Shown in pieces: positions 10,905-22,708 of a stretch of 64,000 nt of DNA. The notes beneath the pieces are model-generated. The model saw only the letters and a program-made list of their open reading frames with translations, searched no databases and was not told where the DNA came from. Numbering within the stretch: the stretch's first letter is position 1; each line of letters starts with the position of its first letter. Position numbers and translations under genes: made by a program. This stretch comes from Plantago ovata (Eukaryota > Streptophyta > Magnoliopsida > Lamiales > Plantaginaceae), in the NCBI GenBank assembly GCA_028274465.1, contig CM051455.1, forward strand, positions 137,661,284 to 137,725,283. Direction: 5' to 3'.

Positions 10905-11060
10905 TCAACAACTCCGATCGGAGCTATCAACAACTCTAACAGCTCCGATCAGAGCTGTTCCGACTGGAGCTGTTTTACGGCTCCCATTGGAGCAACCCAT
11001 CCCGGCTGCTCCGATTGGAATGCTCCAATCGGTCGGAGCTCCGACTGGAGCTGTTTAAAG
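10905..11060. repeat. GC-rich palindromic island (CTCCGATCGGAGC family)
   Basis: Dense short inverted and direct repeats built from AGCTCCGATCGGAGCT-like words: CTCCGATCGGAGC, CAGCTCCGATCAGAGCTG, CTCCGATTGGAATGCTCC, GGTCGGAGCTCCGACTGG. No coding frame. Related islands occur at 26868-26975, 32655-32700 and 45185-45300. Confidence 0.7.
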
Positions 11061-11062
11061 CT

Positions 11063-11258
11063 CTTTAATTATATGCGGGTGCTGGTGTAAAACCCAACCC
11101 TCACCCGGTAACATTGAAGTGGGTTGAGCATCCAGCCCAATAATTAAAGGGTGTGGCACCCTTTAATTATATGCGGGTGCTGGTGTAAGACCCAACCCTC
11201 ACCCGGTAACATTGAAGTGGGTTGGGCATCCGGCCCAATAATTTATTTACTAAAACCT
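11063..11258 (+). repeat. Two tandem copies of a 98-bp unit
   Basis: CTTTAATTATATGCGGGTGC starts at 11063 and again at 11161. The two units are nearly identical through CCCAACCCTCACCCGGTAAC and ATTGAAGTGGGTTG to GCCCAATAATT. Inside each unit CAACCC and GGGTTG are inverted. No coding content. Confidence 0.85.
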
Positions 11259-12085
11259 TTTCAGGTTCTGATGTCCGAGTCTTTCGGTAAGAAGTTTTCC
11301 TAGTAAGTGTTAAACTGTAATTCTTCAAAACTTGTGAACCAAAATTATGATATCAGAACATTTGTATGGGATTGTGTTCGAACTTTCGAAGCACAGTTAT
11401 AAAATTGATGTTCCTGGAATTGTGTTCTTAGATCTTGATTCTGCTACACCACACTCGTGTTTTAGTTTGCTCTTGATCTCTCTCTACTAATTTACCTTCT
11501 TGGGCTGATTACTGGAAATTAATTTACTATGTAATGCCTGTGTCTGTGGTTAAGAACAACCATAAAAGAATGAAAGGAAGAAAGAAAAAGGAAGAGCAAA
11601 ATATGAAGAAAGGAAGCTGCTTACCTTGGCAAAAAATAGTATGTTCTATGAGCTCACAAAAAATATTTCTTTTAATTCGCAACGCTCCTTTGGCTCTTGA
11701 GTTTTGAAGAAATATTACATAGATTATTCTTTTCTTGGCTCGCAATTTGTTTCACTTTATATGGTTTGATTACTTTTATTTAGCGGTATAAGATTTCAAG
11801 TTTTAGGATCTTATAGTGATGACTAGTTAATTGGCTGTTCCAGCTCGTCTTAGTTCACAAAGTATAGTTCTCTCACCTTGCTGGTTGCCATGTCTGTTAT
11901 GACTTCCCTCCACCAAAAACTGTCCCAGTTATTTTGTATTCTACGAAGGAAATGTAAAGGATTTTATGGGACTGAGGGACTAACTCTCAGAATCTCATTA
12001 CCATATCAGACTTTACAAGCTTAAACCATAATGATTTCCTTGCCTACTGATTTGAATGTTCAGATGATGGTTCTTGGTGAAGTTC

Positions 12086-14293
12086 CACGATGCAATTTTG
12101 AAGGTCCTTAATCTCACTGGGTTCGTATGTTAATATTTGCATTTTCACATAATTTCTTTTGCAAAACAATATTTAAGGATCTTAAATATCTTATGTATGC
12201 AACATGTAGCAAGACTAGAGAACCTGTTTTGGGAGAGTGGACAACCAGGGCAAATCTCTGTGATAAGCTGCAAGAGCCTGTAGGTTTTTCATAATTTCTA
12301 TTACTATTATTATTTTATTCTACTTGGTATGAAATGCCCTTTAGCTGCATAAAGATTGCAAAACTTATACCCTTCTGTCCACAGGTTAGAATTGCTATGG
12401 TTGGAAAGTACACTGGACTCTCAGATTCTTATATCTCTGTGCTGAAGGTGAACTCATTTGTCCTGAAATATCAGCTGAATAGTGATGCTAATTGTATCTG
12501 ATAGTATCTGTTCATCAAATGTGCCCAACAGGATTTTCTAATATAATGCTGACAACTCTTTGCAGGCTCTTTTGCATGCTTCTGTTGCCTGTCACAGAAA
12601 ATTATGTGTAGAGTGGGTTCCAGCTAGTGATCTTGAGGAAACAACAAGAAAAGAGGTTTGTTTCTTGCAACAGTTATTTGTCCGATTCTGGTAATGTAGT
12701 ATCACTCAGCGTGGTTATTATGTTTACTTGCAGAATCCAATTGCTCACAAAAATGCTTGGAACATTTTGAAGGTCTGCACTTCCTGCATGTCTTTTTTCC
12801 CCTTGTAATATGTTTTAGATGCTATTTTTTGTTGAACCTCTTCAGGCATCTGACGAGAGTCTTTCCTTATAGGGTGCAGAGGCTGTACTAGTTCCTGGAG
12901 GATTTGGTGATAAGGGTGTAGAGGGTAAAATTCTAGCTGCAAAGTATGCCCGTGAAAACAGATTCCCTTACCTTGGGATATGTCTAGGAATGCAAATTGC
13001 AGTCGTTGAGTTTGCTCGATCTGTCCTGGGACTAAAAGATGCAAACAGTACAGAATTTGATCCTGACACTAAGAACCCTTGTGTTATTTTTCATGCCAGG
13101 GGTGCTTTCTTACTTTCACTTTGCACAGCTAACTATAATTTGTTTGATATTAATCAATTTACCTATTGTGTCTATCTTGACAGGGTTCGAAAACCCATAT
13201 GGGAGGCACCATGCGACTCGGATCAAGGAGGACATACTTTCAGGGTGTGCCTAGTATAAGTGCAAAACTGTAAGTCTTTATATCTTTGCAAATGGGAAGT
13301 GTATAGCAAGGTTTTGAAGAGTACCAAAACGTGGTATATGGAAATGCATCAGCGGATTTAAATTGTAACTGGGCCTGTGCCATCTAGAACTTCTTTGAGC
13401 TCATATTATAGATGATAACCTTTCAAGTTGCCATGTTCATAATTACTGTCTCTGCCTGGAGTTTAGACCTTAAATGGACGTAATCAGTTTGCCTTTGATC
13501 TTCCTTAATTATCTTGGTAGTTTTTGGACGGGATTACATGTTGAAACTTAACTGACAATCTATATCCAACATTATGATTCATGTTGCCAAAAATCATTTA
13601 CCTTCAGGACAAACTGTATCTGTTGTCATAATGATTGCGTTTTCTAAAATAGGACTATGATGAGAAATAACGTTTAGTTCGTACCCCTTCCAATTTTCTG
13701 TGGCTGTGGGATGCATTCAAGAGTAATTATCATTTTGTCGATTCTAAAATCGGTACCAGTTATTATCCTAGTATTTCGGTGGCAATAGGCAAAAAAAATT
13801 GTGTCTGGTGTTCAAGCTCTTTTTCCATGATGTGAGTCTGATTGAAATTATTATCATGATCATCAGGTATGGCAATCATAGTTATATTGATGAGAGACAT
13901 CGACACAGATATGAGGTGCATGCAACCATCATGTCTGCTCAGGTTCTTGATAATTTCTAATCAGGATGTGTCTTATTGATAAATTTCTGTTGTTGATCTT
14001 GTCTAGGTAAACCCTGACGTGGTTGAGCAATTTGAAGAAGCTGGTCTCTTGTTTACTGGCAAAGATGAGAGTGGCTGTCGTATGGAGGTAGTAATTTTTG
14101 TAAATTTAGGGATCTGTAACTAGTTTTCCCTTCTAAGCTTGGGTGCTCGAGTCTCAGTATAGTTAGTCTTATGTTCTACTTTTCGTTGCAGATTGTTGAG
14201 CTGCCTGATCACCCCTACTTTGTTGGTGTACAATTCCATCCGGAGTTCAAGTCGAGACCAGGAAAACCTTCTGCTGTTTTTTTGGGTGTGTAA
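12086..14293 (+). pseudogene. CTPS: CTP synthase, 5'-truncated and frameshifted
   Basis: Glutaminase (GATase) half of CTP synthase, which makes CTP from UTP, ATP and glutamine in the cytosol. Exons on GT-AG borders: 12086-12120 (HDAILKVLNLTG), 12210-12279, 12385-12447 (VRIAMVGKYTGLSDSY), 12566-12655, 12734-12772, 12873-13101, 13184-13269, 13867-13915, 14007-14087 and 14192-14293. The nucleophile motif GICLGMQ and the histidine-glutamate pair in [13 protein letters not shown] are present. The synthetase half (about 290 residues) is absent: nothing upstream of 12086 in the window encodes it. In the sixth exon an extra T in the run at 13087-13091 turns the conserved IFMPEGS into IFHAR, a frameshift; the Glu codon next to the border is also GGG. 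The last exon ends FLGV, slightly short. Truncation plus frameshift make a pseudogene likely. A misassembled 5' end and one base error are the alternative. Confidence 0.85.
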
Positions 14294-15239
14294 TAGTTCA
14301 GTGATCATCTGAATATTTGTTAAGATGAGCAATGAGACATCCACTAAGATTACTTTGAATGGCTGAAGAGATGTCCTCAATAGCCTGTGTGATGGATGAG
14401 GGGTATGCCATGCCACCATCACTCCTGTTTTGCTAGAGGCAGTTTCTTTTATATGTATAGTCAGTTTCTTTTACAGCAGTATTATGGTAGGTTTCTCTCT
14501 TCAATTTGGAATGAAGTTGGAATGAATAGGACTTCTTTTGGGGGAGGTCTCTCTCTTCAATCTTAGGTATGTTTGTTCCCTTGGAAGTTTGTCGAGAATT
14601 GAGGTTATTAATGCCTCGGGACTTGAGAGTTGACATTTTACGTCTGTAATGTTAACGGCATATCATCTCCCATCTTATTTCTTTAGTCCAACAAAATGTT
14701 GGGAGAGAAATAAGAGATGGATATTGGATGGGTTCAGATTGAAATTTTCAAAGCGTCATATTTAATTGTATATGTTTGTGAGGTTGTGATTGAGTCTGTC
14801 TAGCGATAGACTATATGGTTTGTACTGATGGGCTATGGACAAGAAGGCTCTATTTGGTCAAAATTCACGGGATTTGACCCAGAGTCGAATTAAAAAATAA
14901 AATAAGTAAAATCACATTTGTCGCTAGACACCATATACACGAAGCCACTCTTAATGTACCTGGATGATGCCAGTGGTGTTTTGAGTTCTAAGCAGGGCCA
15001 GATCTATTCATAGTAGCACTTATACACTCCTATGTTAGTATTGTACTTACTCCCCGCGACAAGTAAAATCTATGTAAATTAATATTGTTGGAGCCGGAGA
15101 ATTTTATTAAGTTAACGAAATATTATTGAATCGGTAAATTGATAATTTATTAATTTAAAGAGATTTTTAACATATATATGTATGCTATAATTTATGCAGT
15201 ACGCGTTGCGTTTTATAAATGGAGTGAAAATTTATTAAT
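14294..15239. other. Intergenic, 3' flank of CTP synthase remnant
   Basis: No gene, RNA or transposon end recognised. The first 350 bases look like the old 3' untranslated region, with repeated CTCTCTTCAATTT and CTCTCTTCAATCTT words at 14495 and 14551. The rest is AT-rich. Confidence 0.5.
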
Positions 15240-15540
15240 TTGAACGGATCCGGATCCTCGAAAACGAGGGGTACGGGAGACAAAGAGGAGAGCAGGCTTA
15301 GCTCCAGCCTGGGCTTTAGAAAAGGATCTCCCTAGGTGTGTAAAAGAATTGAACTATAGTCCGTCCCTCCCAAACTGGACCGAACGGAACGAATGAGCAA
15401 GGAGTTGTCCCCGAAGGGGTAATCGCCTTCGGGGAAGCCTCCTTAAAGCAATCAATAAAGAAAGAAAACAAGTCCGGAGCAAACACTACGTAAACGTCTG
15501 AAAAGTATTCATCCGATGAGTTAAGAACCATGTGATCTTT
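15240..15540 (-). other. Organelle-like insert (candidate NUMT)
   Basis: A block clearly richer in G and C than the AT-rich DNA on both sides, starting near GGATCCGGATCCTCG and ending near GAACCATGTGATC. It carries a 71-codon minus-strand open frame (15316-15531) that I do not recognise. Wording such as CCCCGAAGGGG, GCCTTCGGGGAAGCC and the purine-rich AAAGAAAGAAAAC runs is typical of plant mitochondrial intergenic DNA. The call is by composition only. Confidence 0.45.
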
Positions 15541-15765
15541 AGACTTTGAAAAAAGTTAAATTCGAAATTTGCAATGCAGCTTTCGCATGTTAATTGGTGT
15601 AACACGCTACGTGTGTTATTGCGTGCTATATTGATGCATTTTTGTTATTTGATCTTCTTTTACTGTGTATTATATTAGTGCACATTTGTTAATCGATCCT
15701 CTTGCTTAGGTAATGCACATCGTTCTTTAGTGGCGTAAAGATAAATACAATAGAAAAAATGTATA

Positions 15766-16019
15766 CTCCCTCCATCCTAGAAAAATTTACCCACTTTGAC
15801 TTTTTTGTCAACAACATTCGATTTTGACTACAAATTACTCTTAAATTGTAATTGTAAAACACATAACAAAATTAGATAAAGAAAATTTAGGAAATAAACT
15901 TTCATGATATAATTTTGTTAAATATTTTACCATCACAATTTAAAATTAATTTGTAGTCAAAATCGAATGTTGTTGATCCGAAAAGTCAACTAGGGTAAAA
16001 AAATTTAAACCAGAGATAG
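15766..16019. mobile_element. Stowaway-type MITE, 254 bp
   Basis: Starts CTCCCTCCATCC after TA (15764-15765), the Stowaway terminal motif, and ends before TA (16020-16021) with a decayed partner. Subterminal arms form a long hairpin: CAACATTCGATTTTGACTAC near the left pairs with GTAGTCAAAATCGAATGTTG near 15953-15972. Non-coding. Confidence 0.8.
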
Positions 16020-16021
16020 TA

Positions 16022-17860
16022 GTAGGAATTACAATTTGCAGTACCCAAAACCACACGAAAAATTGGTTGTGCATCTATCAGTTTGAAACAATACAATACA
16101 CTATGTTCCTCGATTACAATTTAGTTATTTCTGTATACTCACGCAAGTAAGTCTTCTAACTTATTTTGTTTCAGATATCGATATAAATATAAGTTACTCA
16201 TGTGAAAAGTTTGTCGAGCAGATGGTAAGATATAAGAAAAAAGGGAGAATGCTACGCCAACTGGATTCCAACCCCGGACCTTTCTACATAATGAAAAACA
16301 AAAAAGAGAGAAAAAATATTGCGCCAGCGGGATTCGAACCCCACGCCTATACTTAAGATTGACACATGTACGCACCAAATTGAAATTGAATAAATAAGAT
16401 TAGTGGGTTAGATTCATATTGAAATTAAATTCAACCAATTTAATGATTTCTCCAATTTCCTCACTATTTGATTATTTATGCACCACGCGTTGCATATATA
16501 AATGGAGTAAAGAAATTACAAATAATGTATTGAAATGTATCGAATAATAATTATACTAAATAGAAATATATACTAACTGATAATTATTAAATACTAATTG
16601 GGTAATTGAACTTAATAGAAACAATATCCTATAATTGGATAATTATTAAATACTAATTGGGTAATTGAACTTACCAGAATACCACACTTGCAATACAAAA
16701 ACATATCAAAATCTAAACAAACAGAGATAAATCAGAAACCAAAATAAAAAATTCAAATAAAACTCCAACAAAACTAAAAAAACTAACATACCACACAAAA
16801 CACTCAATCTCAAATAAATCTCAAACATAATATATGTAAACCTCAAACAAGCAACATATAACACTTAACACACTTAAGATAATATAAACCTCACACTTAA
16901 TAACAATAAAACTCAAACAACCAGTATACAAAACTTATAACACATAGATACCAAAATAGAAATCCAATAAATCTCCAATAAACCTCAAAAAATAGCATAC
17001 CATCATAAAAAACACTTACAGGAATTAAGTTTTGTAGAAACAAACATAGAAACACAGAGAGAGAGAGATCCACACATAAATTGAAATCAAAACACAAATC
17101 GAACCACTTACTTGCATTAGGTTTTATAGAAGGTAGACATATAAACACACAGAGACAAAAAAAAATAAAAAAAATGAAGAGATCGAAACACACAGGACAA
17201 CGAAGCATAGCTCAGTTGGTAAGATCCTTCACCTCCAACCAATAGGTCGGGGGTTCGAGTCACCATTTAGCCTTTAAAAAAAAATGAATAAATAAAAACT
17301 TACAGTAGTTAGGGTTCAATAATCGAACGAAATCAAGCTAAATAAGCTTCAACTAGTATAAATGATTTGCAAAAAAGTAGCAAAAACAGAGCAAATGTGT
17401 TAGGGTTTCGGAATGAATCTAACATCCGAAATGAGAAAGAAGAGGAAAACCTAGCGAAATTGAAGAAATATATGACGAAATTGTAGATTAGGGTTAAGAA
17501 AATGCCTGAAAACCAAAATAAACTAATGAAAACTCACTTTCAACAGCTGAAGAAGACAATCGAGATGCCGGCGAATGAAATTCAGACGGAAGACATGACG
17601 ATTAAATCTTCAATTCAGGCGGCGGAGCTTCAATTCACATGGCAGACGACTTTCTCTCTCTAGCTTCTCTGATTTGACGATGATGGGAAATGAAAACAAG
17701 CGGACAAATTCTTCTATTTATACATAACCCGTTTTAATAACCCGATAGCATTAACCCGTTCGAACCATGACCCGCGAAATTTTATTAAACTAGATGGATT
17801 AGAATTGAATTGATCCATATTAGGTGGTCTCATGGTCTCATGAACTAAGTAGGACTTAAA
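16022..17860. other. AT-rich intergenic stretch with tRNA-like fragments
   Basis: No protein gene recognised. Two similar words on the minus strand at 16262-16290 and 16320-16350 resemble the T-arm of tRNA (GGGGTTCGAATCCCGCTGGCGC at 16322-16343 in reverse complement, and a decayed sister copy). The words GCAGTACGCGTTGCG at 15197 and GCACCACGCGTTGCA at 16480 are also related, with ATAAATGGAGT after each, suggesting a decayed duplication around 15190-16510. Confidence 0.4.
17204..17275 (+). ncRNA. tRNA-like / SINE head
   Basis: TAGCTCAGTTGGTAAGATCC matches a pol III A box and GGGGGTTCGAGTCACC a B box at tRNA spacing, followed by an A-run at 17276-17283. The acceptor stem does not close well, so this is more likely the head of a short SINE than a functional tRNA gene. 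Confidence 0.45.
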
Positions 17861-18245
17861 TAAGAATTTGTAAAACAATAATCAAGATTTGAAGTTGCAT
17901 AAATCCACAAACACGTTTGAGAAAAGCCCAACCCAAGTACAAAGCCCATCTACTGCAAGGCCTGATATTTGCTCCAAGTAATATCAAGGTCATCACCCTA
18001 ACAACGGTAAAGAAAAAAAACACAACTCGCCCATCTCCCTTTCCAATTGAAGAAGCCGTCGGAAAATCCCAAAATTCAGCCGTCAGAAAACTCAGAGGCG
18101 AATACACTTGACCATCGACGATCTTGAAAAGCCTCTCGTCAAGATATGTTTCACCCAATTGACTCACCAATTTCATTCCTCAGGTATGCGTGTTCTTATT
18201 TTCACCTTCGCATTAAATTACTCGTGGGTTTTGCTATTTTTAGTC

Positions 18246-18630
18246 CAACGCTCCTCGAGTCATCTTGAGTCTATTGTGATCAATCGAATCAAAGCACTTC
18301 ACTATATCGGCCTTGATGAGTTTGTTTAAAGAGCCCCACTTATTTAGGTCGGAGAAGAAAGTGATTAGCCCTTTTCCTTTCTGAAATCCATGGGATGCAT
18401 CTAAAATTACATTTTTATAACTTTGGTTTAGGAGAGTGGAAAGGCTATTCACGAGTATGTCCTTCTCGTTGGGTTGGGTGATTGCACGAAGTTCCCCAGG
18501 CTTGTTGGGCTTTGGTATCCAGGATCTGAACATCGGCCAGAACCTGAAGCTTCGATCCTGGAGGGCGGCTATTAGCCTCTCCATTTCTTGTTCCGTAGTA
18601 GTAAAGTCTTTCTTGACAGCCTTTAGAAGA
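18246..18630 (-). mobile_element. Reverse-transcriptase fragment inserted in duplicate B, group II intron type
   Basis: Minus-strand open frame of 114 codons (18240-18584) with WIPKPNKPGELRAITQP, SHGFQKGKG and IKADIVKCFDSID, the early motifs of a group II intron-like reverse transcriptase as found in plant mitochondrial introns; the YADD motif lies beyond the break. It is unlike the LINE enzymes elsewhere in the window. The partner duplicate at 57410-57425 reads straight through (TTTTTAGTCTCTATAGAGAA), so this is an insertion of about 385 bases with a small deletion at the site. I infer a nuclear insert of mitochondrial DNA. Confidence 0.7.
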
Positions 18631-19122
18631 AAACCCAGTTGGTGTTCTTATATTTTAAGTGTATTATGAATGATTTTTTGATCCGTTTCTGCTGCTGTTA
18701 TCTTAGTAAGTTGGGGGGTTTTTGGTTTAGGACTGACTGGATCGTGGGTTTAAGTTAAGGGTAGCACCAGATTTCCGTGAATGTAGTTTTTGTGATTGTT
18801 TTCTTGCATACACTGATTTGAAATTCAAGTATCTCTGTCTTATATTGGCGTGGCATACTGTAGATAGAAAACATTAATTTACATTTTGCAAAGAGCTAGA
18901 GGAAGTAGTCCTGTTGCTATTTTGAAGGTGGAAACAAATGATATATTGATTCCGGTAGTGGTATGTGCAGGCATTTGTTTTGATAAGGTTTATGGGTATC
19001 TGCATGACTAGTTGACATCATTTTCATTTAGTTGTTGCATGTTGATTTCTGTATAACCAGTTTTAGCACCTGACGTTAGCAGTTTAGTAATGTTGACATC
19101 ATTTTCATGATGTTTAGGTTGC

Positions 19123-19312
19123 CCTGATCAGACCTGAAGGGGAGGAATGGGGAAAGGATGTCACTATATACATCCTCTGCAGTTCCAAAAACACTAGTAT
19201 GCTAAACTGGAGTGTTTCAAGTGCGGAAAGAAGGGCTATGGACTCCAGGCACTTGAAGATATCCCTGAAGAACAGTTCCTCATTGAATATGTCGGAGAGG
19301 TAGAATAAATCG
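19123..19312 (+). pseudogene. SET-domain methyltransferase exon remnant, copy 1 (SET2/ASHH-like)
   Basis: In one frame it reads YAKLECFKCGKKGYGLQALED and, continuing, IPEEQFLIEYVGEVE, the pre-SET to SET junction of SET2/ASHH histone H3K36 methyltransferases, ending in TAA at 19307-19309. A stop precedes YAKL (QFQKH, stop, YAKL). An overlapping frame (VALIRPEGEEW onward) is open but is not the SET frame. No further SET exons were found downstream in this copy. Confidence 0.75.
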
Positions 19313-19790
19313 AAGAGGTAATTTCAATTACTTATACTAATTTTCCTTTCTTTTATTTTTAGATCAGTAGTTCTCTTGAAATTGCTGAATGGGAGTAGTT
19401 CACTTCTTTTGCTTGGAGGTAATTAGGATTGAATTGATTGTTGGGTATTTGGAATGGTATATGTGTAGTATAGATACAATTGTGTATGGACAAACCTGGT
19501 ATATCACCGGAAACCTTTCCCTCTGATTGTCTGCTGAACTTGCATTGCTAGATTGAAAATTCTGAGCATAGTCAACGTTTATCAAGTATGCAATGATGGA
19601 GATGAATTCTGAGGAAATCTTTATTACATTCAGTAGTCTAGAAAAATATGATTTATAGGTCTTATTGTATTCCTAGCAAGTCAGACTGACATTTGGAGAA
19701 GTCAACTCTTGTAGTTGTTCCATGTTAGAGCGAGACACTGTTACTCTAGTTGAGCTTTAGATTAATGTGGAGACATGCCGGTATGAGCAT

Positions 19791-22350
19791 CTGTATGACT
19801 AGTTTGAAGATGTAATTCTTGAATGTTTGTGGTTTAGACTTTAGTGTAACAGGTCAAGTGTTTCTTTTAGTTGTAATCAATTAATGTTAGTTCCTGCTTT
19901 TACGTTAGTCCTGACCTACTGCTATACTGTTTTTCTAATGTTAGGCATGGAAAATGAACATTTGGAAGCTAGGGCCTGGAAGAAATTAAAATTTTTGAAG
20001 AAAGAAGGGGCTGGGAGAATACTAGAAAGAGGATCTGTAATGAAGTGATCAAGTTAAGAGGAAACGGAGTTCAATTTTCCATCAAGTGTAGGCCATCGAT
20101 GCAAGACAAAGTTGAGAATGGTGCCTCTTTTGTTGTTGGTTTTGATTCATCTCTGGGGAAATCAGCTGCAATATATTGTGTGCCATCAGCAACTCAAAAC
20201 CCACATCGGAGGATATGGAAATTGATGGGGAAGTGTGGGTGTGGATGTGAAGGAGTTATTTCTGGGCTTCAGAAGTTGGAAGTGGTATTTGGATTGTTTC
20301 GTCACCACTGATTTCCGGACTTAGACTGTAAGTGACATGCCGAAAATTGCAATTGAGTTTCCATAGAATTTGGGTGATTTAGGGAGGTTACTATGTTTTC
20401 GTTTTTGAGTGAGTCGCCATAACTTGAGCATGACTTAAATAATGTGATTAAAAACATAAAAATTTTGTTGGTCCTTTTTCTTTTCCTAAATTGAAGAATG
20501 GATAGTAGCACAATAAATTGATTTGCTGTTTATCATTGCAAAATGGTATATTGTTTTTGCAGTGACCCTGATTCCTGAGGTATGCATAGAAAACAAAAAA
20601 TCTTATCATTGCAAGATGTGGCAACGGTTTTTTATGTGATAGCGATTTATATTTATAGTTAAAACTTTCATGCGGTGTATCATTGTAGTATCAAATAATA
20701 TGCAATATGTAGTCAACCTTTATTCTTTTTAAAACATGAAGACATGGTAAGCCAATTCTAGGTAAAGTTGGTTCTCACTGATTTCTCGATAGAGACAAAA
20801 AGTTTTGGTTAATGTTTTGGTGTGATTCGTGGTTTTTCGAATTCGAGGTAAGGGAATATTCTGATACCAAAATTTGTATTTTCAGTATTACTATTATATA
20901 TAAAAAGTATGATTTATTGTATATTTAAAATATGATGAAATGTTTTTGACAACCACTATGATATCAAGTTTAGTAGAAAAATAAGTATCAAGTATGTTAC
21001 CCAAATAAATGTTTTCTTTTGAAATTGCATGTGATGAATGTATACAGTTTCATTGATTGTTGACTGATATCTTTGCTATCTGGGTTGTGAACATGGCAGT
21101 CCCATTTAACACGAATCAACTTTTGAGTATTTTTTGTTTGGTGCTTATATTATAGGCTTCCAGTGCAGCACGCTGACAAGGCGTGGGTTGCACATCTTCA
21201 GCTAATGGCAGCATTGTTCCATGGGTTTGGAAGGCGAGCTTCAGCAACTTAAAGATTTAAGAAGGATCAACCGCAGGAGCAGATACAGAAAGAGGCAACA
21301 TAGGATGCCCAGTTCAAAACCCTATTTGTTGCCCGGTGGACAAGGCCACAATCTAGTACCTCATTGACCAAAAACTTGCAGGACATGTTAAATAGGTTCT
21401 CAGGAAATTTTAAGCAAGCTGCAGAAAGTCAGCACATATGTCAATCCTTCAGTGACCTGTAAGTTTTTGAACTTCCAGATTTTGAGTTTTATACTTTGTG
21501 CTCAACTTATTTGGAGTATGAGAATTCACATGTATAGATATCTGTTAACTTGTTGATTGTTGATCAGGCATAATACACTGTAGAGCTCGGAGACTAATGT
21601 TATGTCACAGGAACTGTAGACTAACACTAGATAGACAATCTTTGAATCGTGCTATGATTTCCGAAGTTTCCTAATTAGTTCGAAATGTGAATTTTGATGT
21701 CTTGTTTTATTATGTACTTGCTCCTTTATGAGTTGTTGCATTAGGTAATGCGACATGTTCTCATCTGTATTGTTTTCTGTTCTGTATCATTCTGGTTGGT
21801 GCTTTCGTTGGTTGTACTGTGGCTTTTGGTTGTCTCAGCAGCTGCTATGGTAGCCAATTGAAAGAGAAAATTTGTTAGTTGTCCCATATAAATGTTGGTA
21901 CTGGGAGCTTTTAATTGTGTTTGTTGAAGGATTTATAGCTCTTGTGAATAATCTTTGACTCACCCATATAATTTATTTTCAGGTGGCCGCATTGTCAAAA
22001 AATCCAGAAGTGGTCTGCTGTTCAAACAGCTTTAATTGTTATAAACTTTGTTTTTTTTCTTTTTCTTTGTTCCAAAATATTTTTCAATTAAACTATTTTT
22101 CTTTCCTGTTAAACTATTTTCTTTTTTTTTTTTAGTTTTTTTTCTTTTTCTTTTATGTTATATTTTTTTCTTACTGTGTTAAAACTCTTTTTTCTTTTTC
22201 TTTTCTGTCAAACTTTTTTTACTTGATTTTTTTTTTTTTGGGACTCGGTTGTAATTTCCGAAAGCTATGGACTATTTGGAATTTCTGTTAAGTTTGTAAC
22301 TATTTTTGTAAAATAAAGGTTTTCGTGTTTCGGGTTGTTGGGCTTCTTTC
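19791..22350. other. Unassigned region with exon-like pieces and T-rich tract
   Basis: An open frame at 20045-20311 and a coding-looking stretch at 21160-21460 (HADKAWVAHLQLMAALFHGFG, then stops; later LTKNLQDMLNRFSGNFKQA) have codon-like texture but match nothing I recognise. Both may be debris of the gene that supplied the SET exon. From 22043 to 22235 the sequence is a T-rich simple tract. No RNA gene or transposon end identified. Confidence 0.35.
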
Positions 22351-22375
22351 CCTAATCCCTAAATATTCATTTGCT

Positions 22376-22608
22376 GGGCCGCTGGTCGGACACGTTTGGG
22401 CCGCGGGTCAGACACGGTTGGGCCGCGGAAACACGGTTAAATTTGGGCCAGAATAGTGAAAAAAACGCGTGGAGACCGTGTAAAAACCGCGTTCCAACCG
22501 CGTCCCCGCCGTGGGTAAACCGCGGCCTAACAGTGTTTGAACCGCGCCCGATCCGCGTGGAGACCGCGTCCGGTCCGCAATCCGCGTTCGAACCGCGCCT
22601 GCACCGTA
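22376..22608. repeat. GC-rich degenerate tandem repeat bordering the assembly gap
   Basis: Loose tandem array of 10-20 base words containing CCGCG: GGGCCGCGGGTCAGACACGG, then ACCGCGTTCCAACCGCG, ACCGCGCCCGATCCGCG, ACCGCGTCCGGTCCGC, GTTCGAACCGCGCC. It runs straight into the N gap, so the repeat probably caused the assembly break and continues inside it. Confidence 0.75.
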
Positions 22609-22708
22609 NNNNNNNNNNNNNNNNNNNNNNNNNNNNNNNNNNNNNNNNNNNNNNNNNNNNNNNNNNNNNNNNNNNNNNNNNNNNNNNNNNNNNNNNNNNN
22701 NNNNNNNN
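22609..22708. other. Assembly gap (100 N)
   Basis: Exactly 100 undetermined bases, the conventional placeholder for a gap of unknown size. Open frames drawn across it are artefacts. Confidence 0.99.

Larger units (their letters stand above)
17870..19790 (+). repeat. Segmental duplicate B (left copy), direct partner at 57030-58560
   Basis: From AGTTGCATAAATCCACAAACACG to about 19790 the sequence aligns in the same orientation with 57030-58560. Shared marks include ACACGTTTGAGAAAAGCCCAACCC (first 20 bases), the intron words around 18730-19100, the SET-domain exon at 19123-19312 and the flank to 19790. The left copy contains an extra reverse-transcriptase insert (18246-18630). Confidence 0.85.

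Noticed and set aside
17204..17275. Functional tRNA gene
   Set aside because: A and B boxes are good, but the acceptor and anticodon stems do not close well; better explained as a SINE head.
20045..20311. Cysteine-rich frame as a post-SET domain
   Set aside because: The CGCGCEG cluster lacks the CxCxxxxC spacing of post-SET and no SET exon is in frame with it.
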